Part shown: in pieces, positions 27,101 to 36,149 of the stretch
How positions within the stretch are numbered: the stretch's first letter is position 1
Layout: each line of letters begins with the position of its first letter
NCBI GenBank assembly: GCA_029582165.1
Contig: CM055883.1
Span: 21,426,001-21,490,000, forward strand
Direction of reading: 5' to 3'
Length of the DNA stretch: 64,000 bases
Source: Portulaca oleracea
Lineage: Eukaryota > Streptophyta > Magnoliopsida > Caryophyllales > Portulacaceae
Translations under genes and position numbers: made by a program
Notes under the pieces: model-generated
What the model saw: the letters and a program-made list of their open reading frames with translations, nothing else
Told to the model about the DNA's origin: nothing
Databases searched by the model: none

Positions 27101-27500
27101 AACATAATTAAGGCAATTAATAACTTAATTTAGTAACCATAAACTTGGGGAACAAGCCCCTAACCGGTCACTGAGAAAAATAGGGAAAATTTTGGTTTTA
27201 AAAAAATTCTAAAACAATAATAATAATAATAGTACTAATAATAATATAATACTAAAAAAATCCCCTAATTAACTAAATAAAAACTAACACATAATCAACA
27301 ATAATTAACATGTAATTTACCAAAATACCCCTAGTCCCATGCATAACCATGCGCACGGAAAAGACTATATCACCCTTAATAATCTCACGACGGTCCTACG
27401 AGCTCAAGTATTAACAATTTAAACACAGAAACAATTAACGAACGTAAAATAATACTAACGACATAACGGTAAACACCTTCGAATTTTTTTGGGTTTTACA
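24172..27500 (-). mobile_element. LTR6 of the tandem retroelement, truncated and internally deleted
   Basis: It lacks the PBS-side terminus (see unit 5). It also has an internal deletion around 25920 that joins ACCATACTATC to CCTAAAATTTACCC, removing roughly 130-150 bp present in other copies. The right terminus GGGTTTTACA is retained. Confidence 0.85.
26588..27078 (-). other. GC-rich cassette of LTR6, with many single-base losses
   Basis: Between about 26635 and 26870 numerous G or C bases are missing compared with other copies (for example GGCGAGGCTCCGCGACG against GGGCAGGGCTCCGGCGACG). The second half matches the other cassettes closely. The pattern of shortened G/C runs could be decay or an assembly/base-calling problem. 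Confidence 0.55.
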
Positions 27501-28147
27501 TCATTACCCCCTTAAAAGAAGTTTCGTCCTCGAAACTTAAACTCAACGCCAACGATCTTCCTACAGAAGTAACGGTGGTCGTAACCAAAATTCAGGGTTT
27601 TACATCATTACCCTCTTCAAAAGAGTTTTGTCCTCGAAACTCAACATATTTAATGCTTGGATTGGTGCGGTTACCTTGATCTCATATCTTCCTCGGCCTT
27701 CGAATGGCTTGTTTTGTGGCATGGTTCTTCCATTGCACTTTTGACTAGAGGGACAAACTTTGTTCCAAGATGCCTCTCTCTTCAATCTAGAATCTCCAAC
27801 AGCTACACCTCATAGGTCGGGTCTTCTATCAGCCTCTGAATCCTCTTAAGAGGCTTCTTCTTCTTCCAAGCCCTCCTCAGGGCTCTATTTCAAACCCTCC
27901 TCGGGGTTTAGGTCCTTTAGAGGAGTTAGAGATGGTTACTCATAGCACAGACGATGGTATTCCATCCGAAAGATGTCAAAAACAACAACCATGCAATTGC
28001 AACACAAAAGAGAACAAAGAAGGAGAGACACATCCCATTCCCCCATCCTACATGCATCCCTCCGAACCTAGCTTCCTAAGCTCTAACTAAAAACTTAATA
28101 GACACTTAAGAGCTACCAGGTCGTAACCCAGAGCTCTGATACCGTTC
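27501..28147 (-). mobile_element. Internal domain of array unit 6
   Basis: Complete. PBS at 28133-28144 reads CGGTATCAGAGC (first base changed). On the minus strand a frame of about 60 codons (27600-27785) is open from an in-frame ATG into the pol tail (LSFEDKTLLKRVMM), the longest internal reading frame of the array. It shows no recognised domain. Confidence 0.83.
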
Positions 28148-31100
28148 TGTAACGCCCTGGAAATTCACTTCTAAACTTAACGGTCAAAGTCAAACGTTGA
28201 CTAATATTAACAGCGGAAGACTCTTTTTTTTTTCTTTTTAACTGAGCTTTACTGCCGTATCCCCGAAGGAATACAAGGCAAGAAAGGAAAACTAACAACT
28301 AATCATTAATTACTTCCATTTAATAAACAAAAGAACTTTCAAATTCTAGAACAACACGCATTAAACATTAACTAACTTCAAAATTAAAACGTAAGCTAAA
28401 CTTTATTCATAGAGCTTCTAACTCCAATCACAAAACTCTTCACCTGAAAACAAAACATTTCAAACATGAGGAGGACTCAATAATGTCTACCCTTAACCGT
28501 CAAAACAATTTGAAAATAATTTCAATTCATTTTTGGGGGAGATGTTAACAAGTCAAATCTTTTCACAAACTATTTTCTTTCCCAACCAACCATAACCATC
28601 TTTCTGCAGAATTATTAAGTGGGCGGACCTTGGTTATTTGGCCCTCGAAGTCCAAGACTTCACAATAATCATATCTCAATCTCACTAACAATCTCAATCA
28701 ATCACAATATCAATCATACGGATGGTCATCCATTTCACACATGTGCATATAACTAACCCCGGGGAAGTAGCACTTATCAGGCATCCCTGATCTCTTGGCA
28801 ACCTCCCTAGAGGAACAGATCCTGGTCTATGGGACATTACCCGAACACACAACCATATCAAGGCCTCCCCTGATCTCTTGACAACCTCCCTCCAGGAACA
28901 GATCCTGGTCTATGGGACATTGCCCGAACCCGCATTTACGTCTCATTTGAATTATTAATCAGGTTTAACATGATAACATTCCAACTCAATCAATCCAATC
29001 CCAATTTCCAAATCCATTTCCAAATAACACATAAACGACTGTCCACATTTTACCAACTCAAAAGAACATAAACCACATGCAAAATAGACAGCCAATTTTT
29101 ACCATAAAATCCCTTCGGCATGTAAATCGCAAAACAACTTAAAATCAATCAAACAATTAAAGTGCACCCCAGCGGGATTTGGGACATAGACATTACCGGA
29201 CAATCTTCTCTGCGCTTCATAAATACACTTGAGCTCACTAGATCAGACGGTTTAGAACGCGCCTAAAATAACGAAATTTCTAAAGTTAAAACGCGTGGTA
29301 CCGAGTTAACGCAATCTGATTTCTTCTTAACCCAACCCTAGGAACACTATAAGATTCCCATCATTCATAAATTAACATTTTAAACATATCTCACATCATC
29401 TAACTATCACATGTCACAACACATCCATATGACAATTAATTGAATAATTTACACATAACAATACATTTATTCAAAAGAATAAACTGGACAGAATTCAATA
29501 CGCCAATAAAACGAACCATAACTTGATTTCCCGACATCCTATGGGTATGGTTTTTAACTTTCTGGAAACCTCGGGATGTATACTAAAACTCTTATGTTGA
29601 TCTCGAGACCTAAAACACCCCCTAAGATCCTTAAAAACAACCAATTACATAACCTGTCCAGTTCTGACCTAGGTGTGCTATTTGGGTAGTAACTCAGAGT
29701 ATACACCTCAAAATCGCGATCCGCAAAATTCCTATGAAATCTAACATCCGAAAGTATTTCCAGACCAATTAGTAGGGCTAAATATTAACCACACAATAAA
29801 TGGTGACCGATATACTACGGCTCATAAAATCTGTCCAAACTGACCGGGTTTTTATTTCGGGATTTTCGATTCTAGTCCTAACCATACTATCCCGGGACTC
29901 CAAATTGAGGTTCTAAATAGCCTACTAGGGTCCACTACTTCTTCTTTCACCCCCATAGCATCACTAAGGTCGGCTTACACGTATATACTAACATAAATTG
30001 CGACGGTGACATAATAATTCTTAAACAAACACATAAACTTAAAATTTACCCTGATAATCGATATAAAAGAAATGAAACATGGACTCCTAAACTTCAAAAC
30101 ACATAATAATTCAGTAAGATGCCATTCTACTAAAATATAAACAAATTGAACATTTTTAATTACTAAGGAACTCGATAATAACATAATATTAATATAACCA
30201 CGTGTCAATAATCTCAAAATTTATAACATTTGAAACTTTAGGTAATTTATCACATAGTTTTTCATATAAGATCGATAACGCATATAAACTAAAATTAAAT
30301 GATTTACTTAGGAATATGAAAATAAACGAGGTTAAAACAGCGAACATACTTAGTAAATCAACTTACATGTAATATAATAAAAAAAAAGAACATAATAACT
30401 TAATTTAAACAATTACACTAACTCTAATCAAACCCTAATCACAAATGACATGGAATCACAATATTCTTCCCATACAATAGCCAAAAGCACTAATTTAAAC
30501 TATAGTATTTATATTCTCAATATCCAAATTTATACACAAGAAAAGTATGTATAATAACATGAATAACAACAATCAGAAACATGTAATACGAATAATAGTA
30601 AAAGAAAACAGATTTTAAGTGAAATTAAACGTAGGGTTTTAGGGTTTACGCACGGAAGCTTTGGCGGCAAAAAGGTGGACGTCGGACGGGGGGGCTCGGG
30701 TGGTCGACAGGCGGTGGACGGTTGTCGAGAGGCGACGGTAGTGGCGGAACCGAGGCAAGTTATCGCACAGCAGCGGCGGGTTTCGTCTGGGCGGCGCTCG
30801 ACGTCCTCCGGCGAGTGTGGCGGCGGTGCACGGTGTCATCTGGTGTCCGGGAGTCGACGAGGGTTGCCGGAGGTGGCTGGGCAGCGGCGATGGTGGTGCA
30901 CAGCGAGGCGGACGACGGTGGGAGAGAGAGAGAGAGGGACGAAGGAAAGAGAGTAGAGAAAGAAAGTGAGTGCGTTGATCGTTGCGGTTCCGGCCTGAGC
31001 GGAGTGGCGGCGATTCTGAGGCGAGGTGATGCTGTGGTGGTTGTGCACAGTTACTCAGAGAAAACGAGAGGGAGAGGTTGGGGGGTTTTAGGGTTTGATT

Positions 31101-31505
31101 TGTTTTTGGTTAGTTAAAACATAATTAAGGCAATTAATAACTTAATTTAGCAAACATAAACTTGGGGAACAAGGCCCTAACCGGTCACTTAGAAAAATAG
31201 GGAAAATTTTGGTTTTAAAAAAATTCTAAAACAATAATAATAATAATAATAATAATAGTAAAAAATCCCATAATTAACTAAATAAAAACTAACACATAAT
31301 CAACAATAATTAACATGTAATTTACCAAAATACCCCTAGTCCCATGCATAACCATACACGCAGAAAAGACTATATCATCCTTAATAATCTCACAACGGTC
31401 CTACGAGCTCAAGTATTAACAATTTAAACACAGAAACAATTAACGGACGTAAAATAATGCTAACGGCGTAACAGTAAACACCTTCGAATTTTTCGGGGTT
31501 TTACA
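28148..31505 (-). mobile_element. LTR7 of the tandem retroelement (3358 bp, with deletions)
   Basis: Termini intact (TGTAACGCCC, GGGGTTTTACA). One deletion near 30238 removes about 75 bp between two copies of the short word CTTTA. A second near 30275 removes another short AT-rich stretch. The GC-rich cassette (30634-31095) is shortened on both halves. Confidence 0.88.
30634..31095 (-). other. GC-rich cassette of LTR7
   Basis: Bordered by GGGTTTTAGGGTTT on both sides. Internal differences include a GGACGGGGGGGCTCGG segment near 30685 and loss of the GGCTGCTGGAGG block. A distinct subfamily version of the cassette. Confidence 0.6.
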
Positions 31506-31609
31506 TCATTACCCCTTTAAAAGAAGTTTCGTCCTCGAAACTTAAACTCAACGCCAACGATCTTCCTATGGAATTAACGGTGGCCGTAACCAAAATTCAG
31601 GGTTTTACA
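31506..31609 (-). mobile_element. Right edge of the array: first PPT, pol tail and 104-bp spacer only
   Basis: Follows LTR7 with the pol-tail/PPT and stops exactly at the second TGTAAAACCC terminus (plus strand GGGTTTTACA ending 31609). It is then replaced by CACACACGCACACAG and a TA microsatellite. The rest of an internal domain is absent. Confidence 0.8.
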
Positions 31610-31622
31610 CACACACGCACAC

Positions 31623-31662
<40 letters not shown>
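31610..31662. repeat. (CA)n/(TA)n microsatellite
   Basis: A short CA-rich stretch passes into about 19 TA units that abut the left TIR of the next element. Confidence 0.9.
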
Positions 31663-31666
<4 letters not shown>

Positions 31667-32121
31667 ATGTATCCATTAGGAACTATCCCTTCCAATAAGA
31701 ACTAAAGAACTATCCACTATAACCGTTGGATTAAAAACGTGGGGTTAGGATTAGATTAGATTTTAATTAATTGCTCATATAAAAGCCCTACTACGTATTT
31801 CGCACTTCAACTGATTTCGTCTCCACTGTTAACCAATTTTTTGTTCGTCAATCAATACTAATTTATCTCAAGGTTTTCTATCTCTTTCCTATTCTTTATT
31901 TTTTTTCCCATGTGTAATCACAAGCACAAAATCACATTAATTGGAATATGATTAATTTCCTTTTCTTTTAGTAGTGCGAGTATTGGTGTATGATTTAGTG
32001 GTGCTCTGGTGCCTTTTGCCTGATCATAGTGGCAGTGGAAGTGGGTAATTAATGATGACTTTAATTTTATTAACTTTGATAACATCAGTGTGAACCTTTT
32101 TTAGTAACTCATCAAAAATAG

Positions 32122-32168
32122 TACTCCTTCGTTAATTATTCACAAATTAATATGGGACAGAGGGAGTA
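32122..32168. mobile_element. Stowaway-like MITE remnant
   Basis: 47 bp with ends TACTCCTTCG and GACAGAGGGAGTA, the familiar CTCCCTC-type Tc1/mariner terminus, but with almost no interior. Best read as an internally deleted copy. Confidence 0.55.
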
Positions 32169-32188
32169 ATTGAATAGTTGTAGCTGTA

Positions 32189-32258
32189 AACCTATGCAAG
32201 ATTTGAACCCACATCTCCATGCACTATACATGGTGCTCTACCATTGAGCTAATAGGCT
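32189..32258 (-). ncRNA. tRNA-like cloverleaf (pseudo-tRNA or SINE head)
   Basis: The 70-nt minus-strand sequence folds as a full cloverleaf: acceptor AGCCTAT/ATAGGTT (seven pairs, one G-U), D arm GCTC-AATGGTA-GAGC, anticodon arm CCATG-TATAGTG-CATGG, four-base variable loop, and T arm GTGGG-TTCAAAT-CTTGC. A-box (TAGCTCAATGG) and B-box (GGTTCAAAT) promoters are good. The anticodon position reads TAG. Position 33 is A rather than U and there is no long variable arm, so a working tRNA-Leu is unlikely. It may be a tRNA pseudogene or the head of a SINE carried by the TIR element. Confidence 0.55.
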
Positions 32259-33156
32259 TAAGAAATTGATCCATTAAAGGCATTGAGACAAGAAAAGTAT
32301 GGTTCAGAGCATGACTTACTACTCACAGGCAAAAAAATTGTTGAATGGCATGGACACAAACTACAACAATACAAATTGGAGTTGAATAACCCCCTTCTAG
32401 CCTCACACAGAATAATCAGTGGGGGCTTTTCTACATTCAATCAAAATTCACCAGCATATTCCAACCAAATACACGAATTAGAGGGGGATTCGACTAACAA
32501 AATTAAGTGATCTACCAATGGGATACAAACAACCTGCAAATTAAATACTCTAATTTGCATATGATTATAGAGACCAAAACCTTAATTCAGTCCAAATTTG
32601 AATCCCATGTCTTCATCACTGAAAAAATAAGACAATCGGGAAAGAGTGTGTCTCACCTCATTACAGAGTACGAAATCACCCAATTAACCGCATTTTCTGC
32701 CTGCTGAAAAACAATTGTGCGTCGGGGGAGCAAAAATCGGCTAATAGAGCGAGAAATCTGTCGGATTTTACCGGCCACGGTTAGAGAGAGGCACGTTTGA
32801 GCTGAGATTGGGGATTTGGAAGCCCTAAAACTTACGACAAACAATAGAAATGGCGAAAACCCAATTCCTCCATGTCAACAACTACTCCTTTTCTTGAGAT
32901 TTAGAGTGGTATGAATGGCTTCGAATTTAAGTGTGAACGTGTGAATTAGGGATGAATCCTAGGGGAGGGAGAGAGAGCGATGAACACAATGCGAAGGTAT
33001 GCAGTGACCTCTTCTTCGCACCCCTTTTCTCGAAAACAAATAAAAGAAAAATATAAAAATAATCTAATCTAATCCTAACCCCACGTTTTTAATCCAACGG
33101 TTACAATGGATAGTTCTTTAGTTCTTATTGGAAGGGGTAGTCTCAATGGATACATT

Positions 33157-33180
33157 ATATATATATATATATATATATAT
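33157..33180. repeat. (AT)n microsatellite
   Basis: About 12 AT units directly after the right TIR of 31663-33156; probably the other half of the microsatellite the element entered. Confidence 0.9.
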
Positions 33181-33373
33181 GCCAATAAAATCTCAAAATT
33201 TAATGGAGTCAACTTAAATAACTAACAACGTCACGGTCAACGAATTCAAATTTTCCGGGGTTTTACATTCATTACCCCCTTAAAAGAAGTTTTTTACTCG
33301 AAATTTAAACTCAAAACTAACGGTCTACCAAACGATACTAACGATGGTCTTAACCAAAACTCAGGGTTTTACA
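33181..33373 (-). mobile_element. Diverged remnant of the same retroelement family (LTR start, PPT and spacer)
   Basis: The plus strand shows the LTR edge CCGGGGTTTTACA (ending near 33266), a purine tract equivalent to AAGGGGGTAATG, and a mutated pol tail. It ends at a second GGGTTTTACA at 33373. The order matches 31400-31609, but the sequence is clearly more diverged. It stops at the same second terminus as the array edge, here followed by CATA repeats. Confidence 0.75.
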
Positions 33374-33393
33374 TACATACATACATACATATA
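33374..33393. repeat. (TACA)n microsatellite
   Basis: Five TACA units between the LTR remnant and the truncated Athila-like protease region. Confidence 0.85.
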
Positions 33394-33608
33394 GGGATCC
33401 GTGACACTCATCAAGACAGTTGCAACAAACTCATCACTCCCAACCACATCAACACCCCAACATGAAGAAACATTATGAGGCACGTGTTCATGAAATAGAT
33501 CTAATTCTACCTCATGCTCCCCTAGTTTGAAACTCATTTTCCCCTTTTGCACATCAATTATGCCCAACTGTGGCAAGGAATGATCTTCCAAAATGATTTG
33601 GGTACAGG
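33394..33608 (-). pseudogene. Athila-like protease, C-terminal piece
   Basis: The minus-strand frame reads IIDVQKGKMSFKLGEHEVE, the segment that follows the flap region of plant gypsy proteases. It joins in frame to 35196-35369 (LDMAEDTCTQ) once the hAT element and one copy of its 8-bp duplication are removed. After SVTDPY it runs into unrelated repeat sequence, so the polyprotein ends here. Confidence 0.75.
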
Positions 33609-33710
33609 CAGGGGCGGAGCTAGACATTTTTTTTAAGGAGGGCCAAATCAAAAAAAATCTCATGTCATATAAAAATATTGAAACAATTAGCCTATTGTAA
33701 AAAAAAAAAA

Positions 33711-34267
33711 GGTTTTTGGATGCTAATATACTGAACTTTTTGAGTGTTGGACAATAATGCATTGAACTTTAACCTTAGACAATAATATACTGTACTTTGG
33801 GGGGTGCTGAACAATAACGCACCCAGAACGATTCCGACAGTGACAAACTCGGTGACAATGCTACTTTGCAGGTGGAGGAGATGAATTGGCCCAAAAATAT
33901 TTAATTTTATGGCATGTTAACTAATCCACAGATAAGCAAAGAGAATCAACTTTGAAAAGAGTAAAAAAAAAACATAAAACCTCATTTGTTTCAACGTGTT
34001 TTCGCCGAGAGATTATTGTTGTAGTTGTATAAAATCACATTTGCTTGTGTAAATTAGCTGACATGTCATAAATTTAGATATTATTTACAAATTTATTTTC
34101 TCGACCCGCCCCATAAGATCACCACCAAGTCAGCCACCATCGAAATTGTTTTGGGTGTATTATTGTCCAACACCCCTTAAAGTTCAGTGCATTATTGTCC
34201 AAGGTCAAAGTTCAGTGCATTATTGTCCAATACCCCAAAAGTTCAGTATATTAGCATCCAGAAATCC
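33711..34267. mobile_element. Palindromic MITE nested in the hAT element
   Basis: Left sequence GGATGCTAATATACTGAACTTT and its inverse at 34230-34260 form TIRs of about 105 bp, each with several GGACAATAATG-type repeats. Poly(A) on both sides hides the target duplication and makes the ends uncertain by a few bases. Confidence 0.75.
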
Positions 34268-34738
34268 AAAAAAAAGTTTCCATTTCATATAGAATTATTG
34301 AAAAGTTAACATTTTGTCATTAATTGACTTAATTAATTAAATAAAAAGAGAAATAGGAAGAAATCATACATTGATCCATAAATGCAACCAACAAATAATC
34401 CAGCCTTAATAAAAAATACCTCCAAATCCTGGCCAACAAAATGACAAATAAATTAAGGTATGGAACAATCCAATATTATGAAGAATGCTAACTTTCAATT
34501 TTTTTTTTTAAAAAAACATACCTCATCACTTTAATTAATAAAAAAACAAATATTAATGTGATTAATTAAGAAAATTTACTAGAAGAATTCAATGATAAAT
34601 ACCTTTTGTTATGTGAATGTCTTGTTTCAATTGCAAAAACTTGCAAACTAAGTTGAAGTATTCTGCAAAAATTTAACAATAATATTAATACAGTACAAAT
34701 CACAATAATATTAATACAGTACAAATCACAATAATATC

Positions 34739-34741
<3 letters not shown>

Positions 34742-34791
<50 letters not shown>
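34742..34791. repeat. (GA)n microsatellite
   Basis: About 25 GA units. Confidence 0.95.
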
Positions 34792-34795
<4 letters not shown>

Positions 34796-34895
34796 AAGTA
34801 CCAGAGAAAGAGATTGGAAATTTCAATTGCAGCAAGTATCAATAGTTTGTGTAAATTAGCAACAATAGTTTGTTGCACTTTTCACTTTCGCAGGC

Positions 34896-34965
<70 letters not shown>
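34896..34965. repeat. (GA)n microsatellite
   Basis: About 33 GA units. A plus-strand Arg-Glu open frame over this run is an artefact of the repeat. Confidence 0.95.
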
Positions 34966-34967
<2 letters not shown>

Positions 34968-35195
34968 ATTTTATTCACTTTCCAAGAGAGAGAGAGTAAA
35001 TTTATTCACTTTCCAATTGTACTTTTGCACGTCAGATCAGATACATAGAGAAACGGTATAGTAATTTTATTCACTTTCCAAATTAATAAATACATAGAGA
35101 AAGGAAAGTATATCTAAATTTACTTTTTTTTTGCAAAGTATGTAATCATAGGGTGGGCCATGGCCCTTGCTGGCCCCCCCAAACATTCGCCCCTG

Positions 35196-35834
35196 GGTAC
35201 AGGTGTCCTCGGCCATATCAAGAATTGCAAAATCCACGGGCACATAATAATCACCTATCTTGAGAGGAAATTCCTCTAAAATACCCATTGGGTACTTAAT
35301 AGAACGATCGACCATTTGAAGTGACATGGCGGTAGGTCTCAACTCCCCTAAGTCTAGTCTCTTGTACAAGGAAAAAAGGCATCAAGCTCACACTTGAGCC
35401 CACATCACACAAGGCTTGGTTGATGTTCACACTTCCTAGGCCACAAGGTATTGTAAAGTTGTTGGGTTCTTAAGCTTTGGAGTGAGCTTATTTAGAACAA
35501 AAGAGTTATACTCCTCACTCAATGCAATAGCCTCACAATCATCTATCTTTCTTTTCTTGGAGAGAATCTCCTTAAAGAATTTGGCATACAAGGGCATTTG
35601 TGACAAAGCATCAAGAAAATGAACATTCATATTTAGCTTCTTCAACATCCCAAGAAAGTTTCCAAATTGAACATCAACTTTAGACTTAGCAACTCTTGAG
35701 AGGAACGGAAGTCGGGGTACAAACTCCGTTGGTGGTGATGGTGGAGGTGGTGGAGGGATTTCAATATTGTCTTTAGTGATCTCACTATGTTGGTCTTTCT
35801 CTTTCTCATCCTCTTTGTCAGCAGTCATCTCACT
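35196..35834 (-). pseudogene. Athila-like gag C-terminus and protease N-terminus
   Basis: Two minus-strand frames: 35436-35828 (proline-rich PPPPPPSPPTEFVPRLPF, then the FLGMLKKLNMNVHFLDAL and MPLYAKFFKEILSKKRK segments) and 35204-35369 (LGELRPTAMSLQMVDRSIKYP...PVDFAILDM). The order and spacing match the gag-protease linker of Athila-type elements. A frameshift with lost sequence separates them near 35400. Copia inserted just upstream at 35835. Confidence 0.8.
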
Positions 35835-36114
35835 TGTTAGGTTTTTGGGTGTTTGAAGGGAAAAGTGTTATGTGGAAATGGAGGAAGAATTGTATTAAGA
35901 GAAGCTTTTCTTATTGATGAAGGGAGAATATATTACAAGTCTTAATTTTTGATGATGCAAATGTGAACCTCACCACTCATATTTATAGTTGTAGAAAGGA
36001 GGGTGGTAGGAAAAATCTAGATATTATCTAGAAGTTTCTAGGAGATTTTTCTATAGCTTCTATTCAAGATTTTTTTGGAAGACTTCTATTCAAGATTTTT
36101 CTTGATTTTTAACA
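35835..36114 (-). repeat. Copia 3' LTR
   Basis: Minus-strand 3' LTR; matches 39944-40215 with substitutions and small indels. Confidence 0.92.
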
Positions 36115-36126
36115 CTCCCCCTTAAT
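36115..36126 (-). other. Copia polypurine tract
   Basis: Minus strand TTAAGGGGGAG immediately upstream of the 3' LTR. Confidence 0.85.
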
Positions 36127-36149
36127 CTAGAAAAATCTCGAACTCCGAT

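Larger units (their letters stand above)
31663..33156. mobile_element. Non-autonomous TIR element (about 1.5 kb) inside a TA microsatellite
   Basis: Long terminal inverted repeats of about 100 bp (31663-31765 and 33055-33156) share AATGTATCCATT, CTTCCAATAAGAAC and ACCGTTGGATTAAAAACG on opposite strands. Both ends abut TA repeats, so the target duplication is hidden. The interior has a TATA-like ATATAAAAG near 31777, a Stowaway remnant, a tRNA-like sequence and short unmatched frames (largest 32283-32510). No transposase is present. Superfamily uncertain: Mutator-like or a TA-targeting type are both possible. Confidence 0.75.
33609..35195. mobile_element. Non-autonomous hAT element in the Athila protease
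   Basis: Terminal inverted repeats CAGGGGCG and CGCCCCTG are flanked by a perfect 8-bp duplication GGTACAGG (33601-33608, 35196-35203), diagnostic of hAT. The 1587-bp interior contains a nested palindromic MITE (33711-34267), two GA microsatellites and three copies of TTTATTCACTTTCCAA near its right end. No transposase. Confidence 0.92.

Noticed and set aside
730..28650. Repeated 61-codon plus-strand frame beginning MSTPNRQNNLK in most array LTRs
   Set aside because: It lies antisense to the element in LTR sequence, is broken in LTR1 and LTR7, and is similar between copies only because the LTRs are similar. No domain or coding-like substitution pattern was evident.
5022..31117. Overlapping 80-155-codon open frames in the GC-rich cassettes (plus and minus strand), some beginning MDVGQ
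   Set aside because: They exist in several frames on both strands at once, change length and frame with every indel between copies, and have repetitive Gly/Arg composition. This is expected of GC-rich DNA with few stop codons.
1..31609. A classical centromeric satellite
   Set aside because: The unit is about 4.2 kb with LTR, PBS and PPT structure, so it is a tandem retroelement. A centromeric location cannot be judged from sequence alone.
32189..32258. A functional tRNA gene
   Set aside because: Position 33 is not U and the TAG anticodon would require a long variable arm (Leu) that is absent, so it is listed only as tRNA-like.
34814..34999. Arg-Glu repeat protein at the GA microsatellite
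   Set aside because: Translation of a simple repeat.
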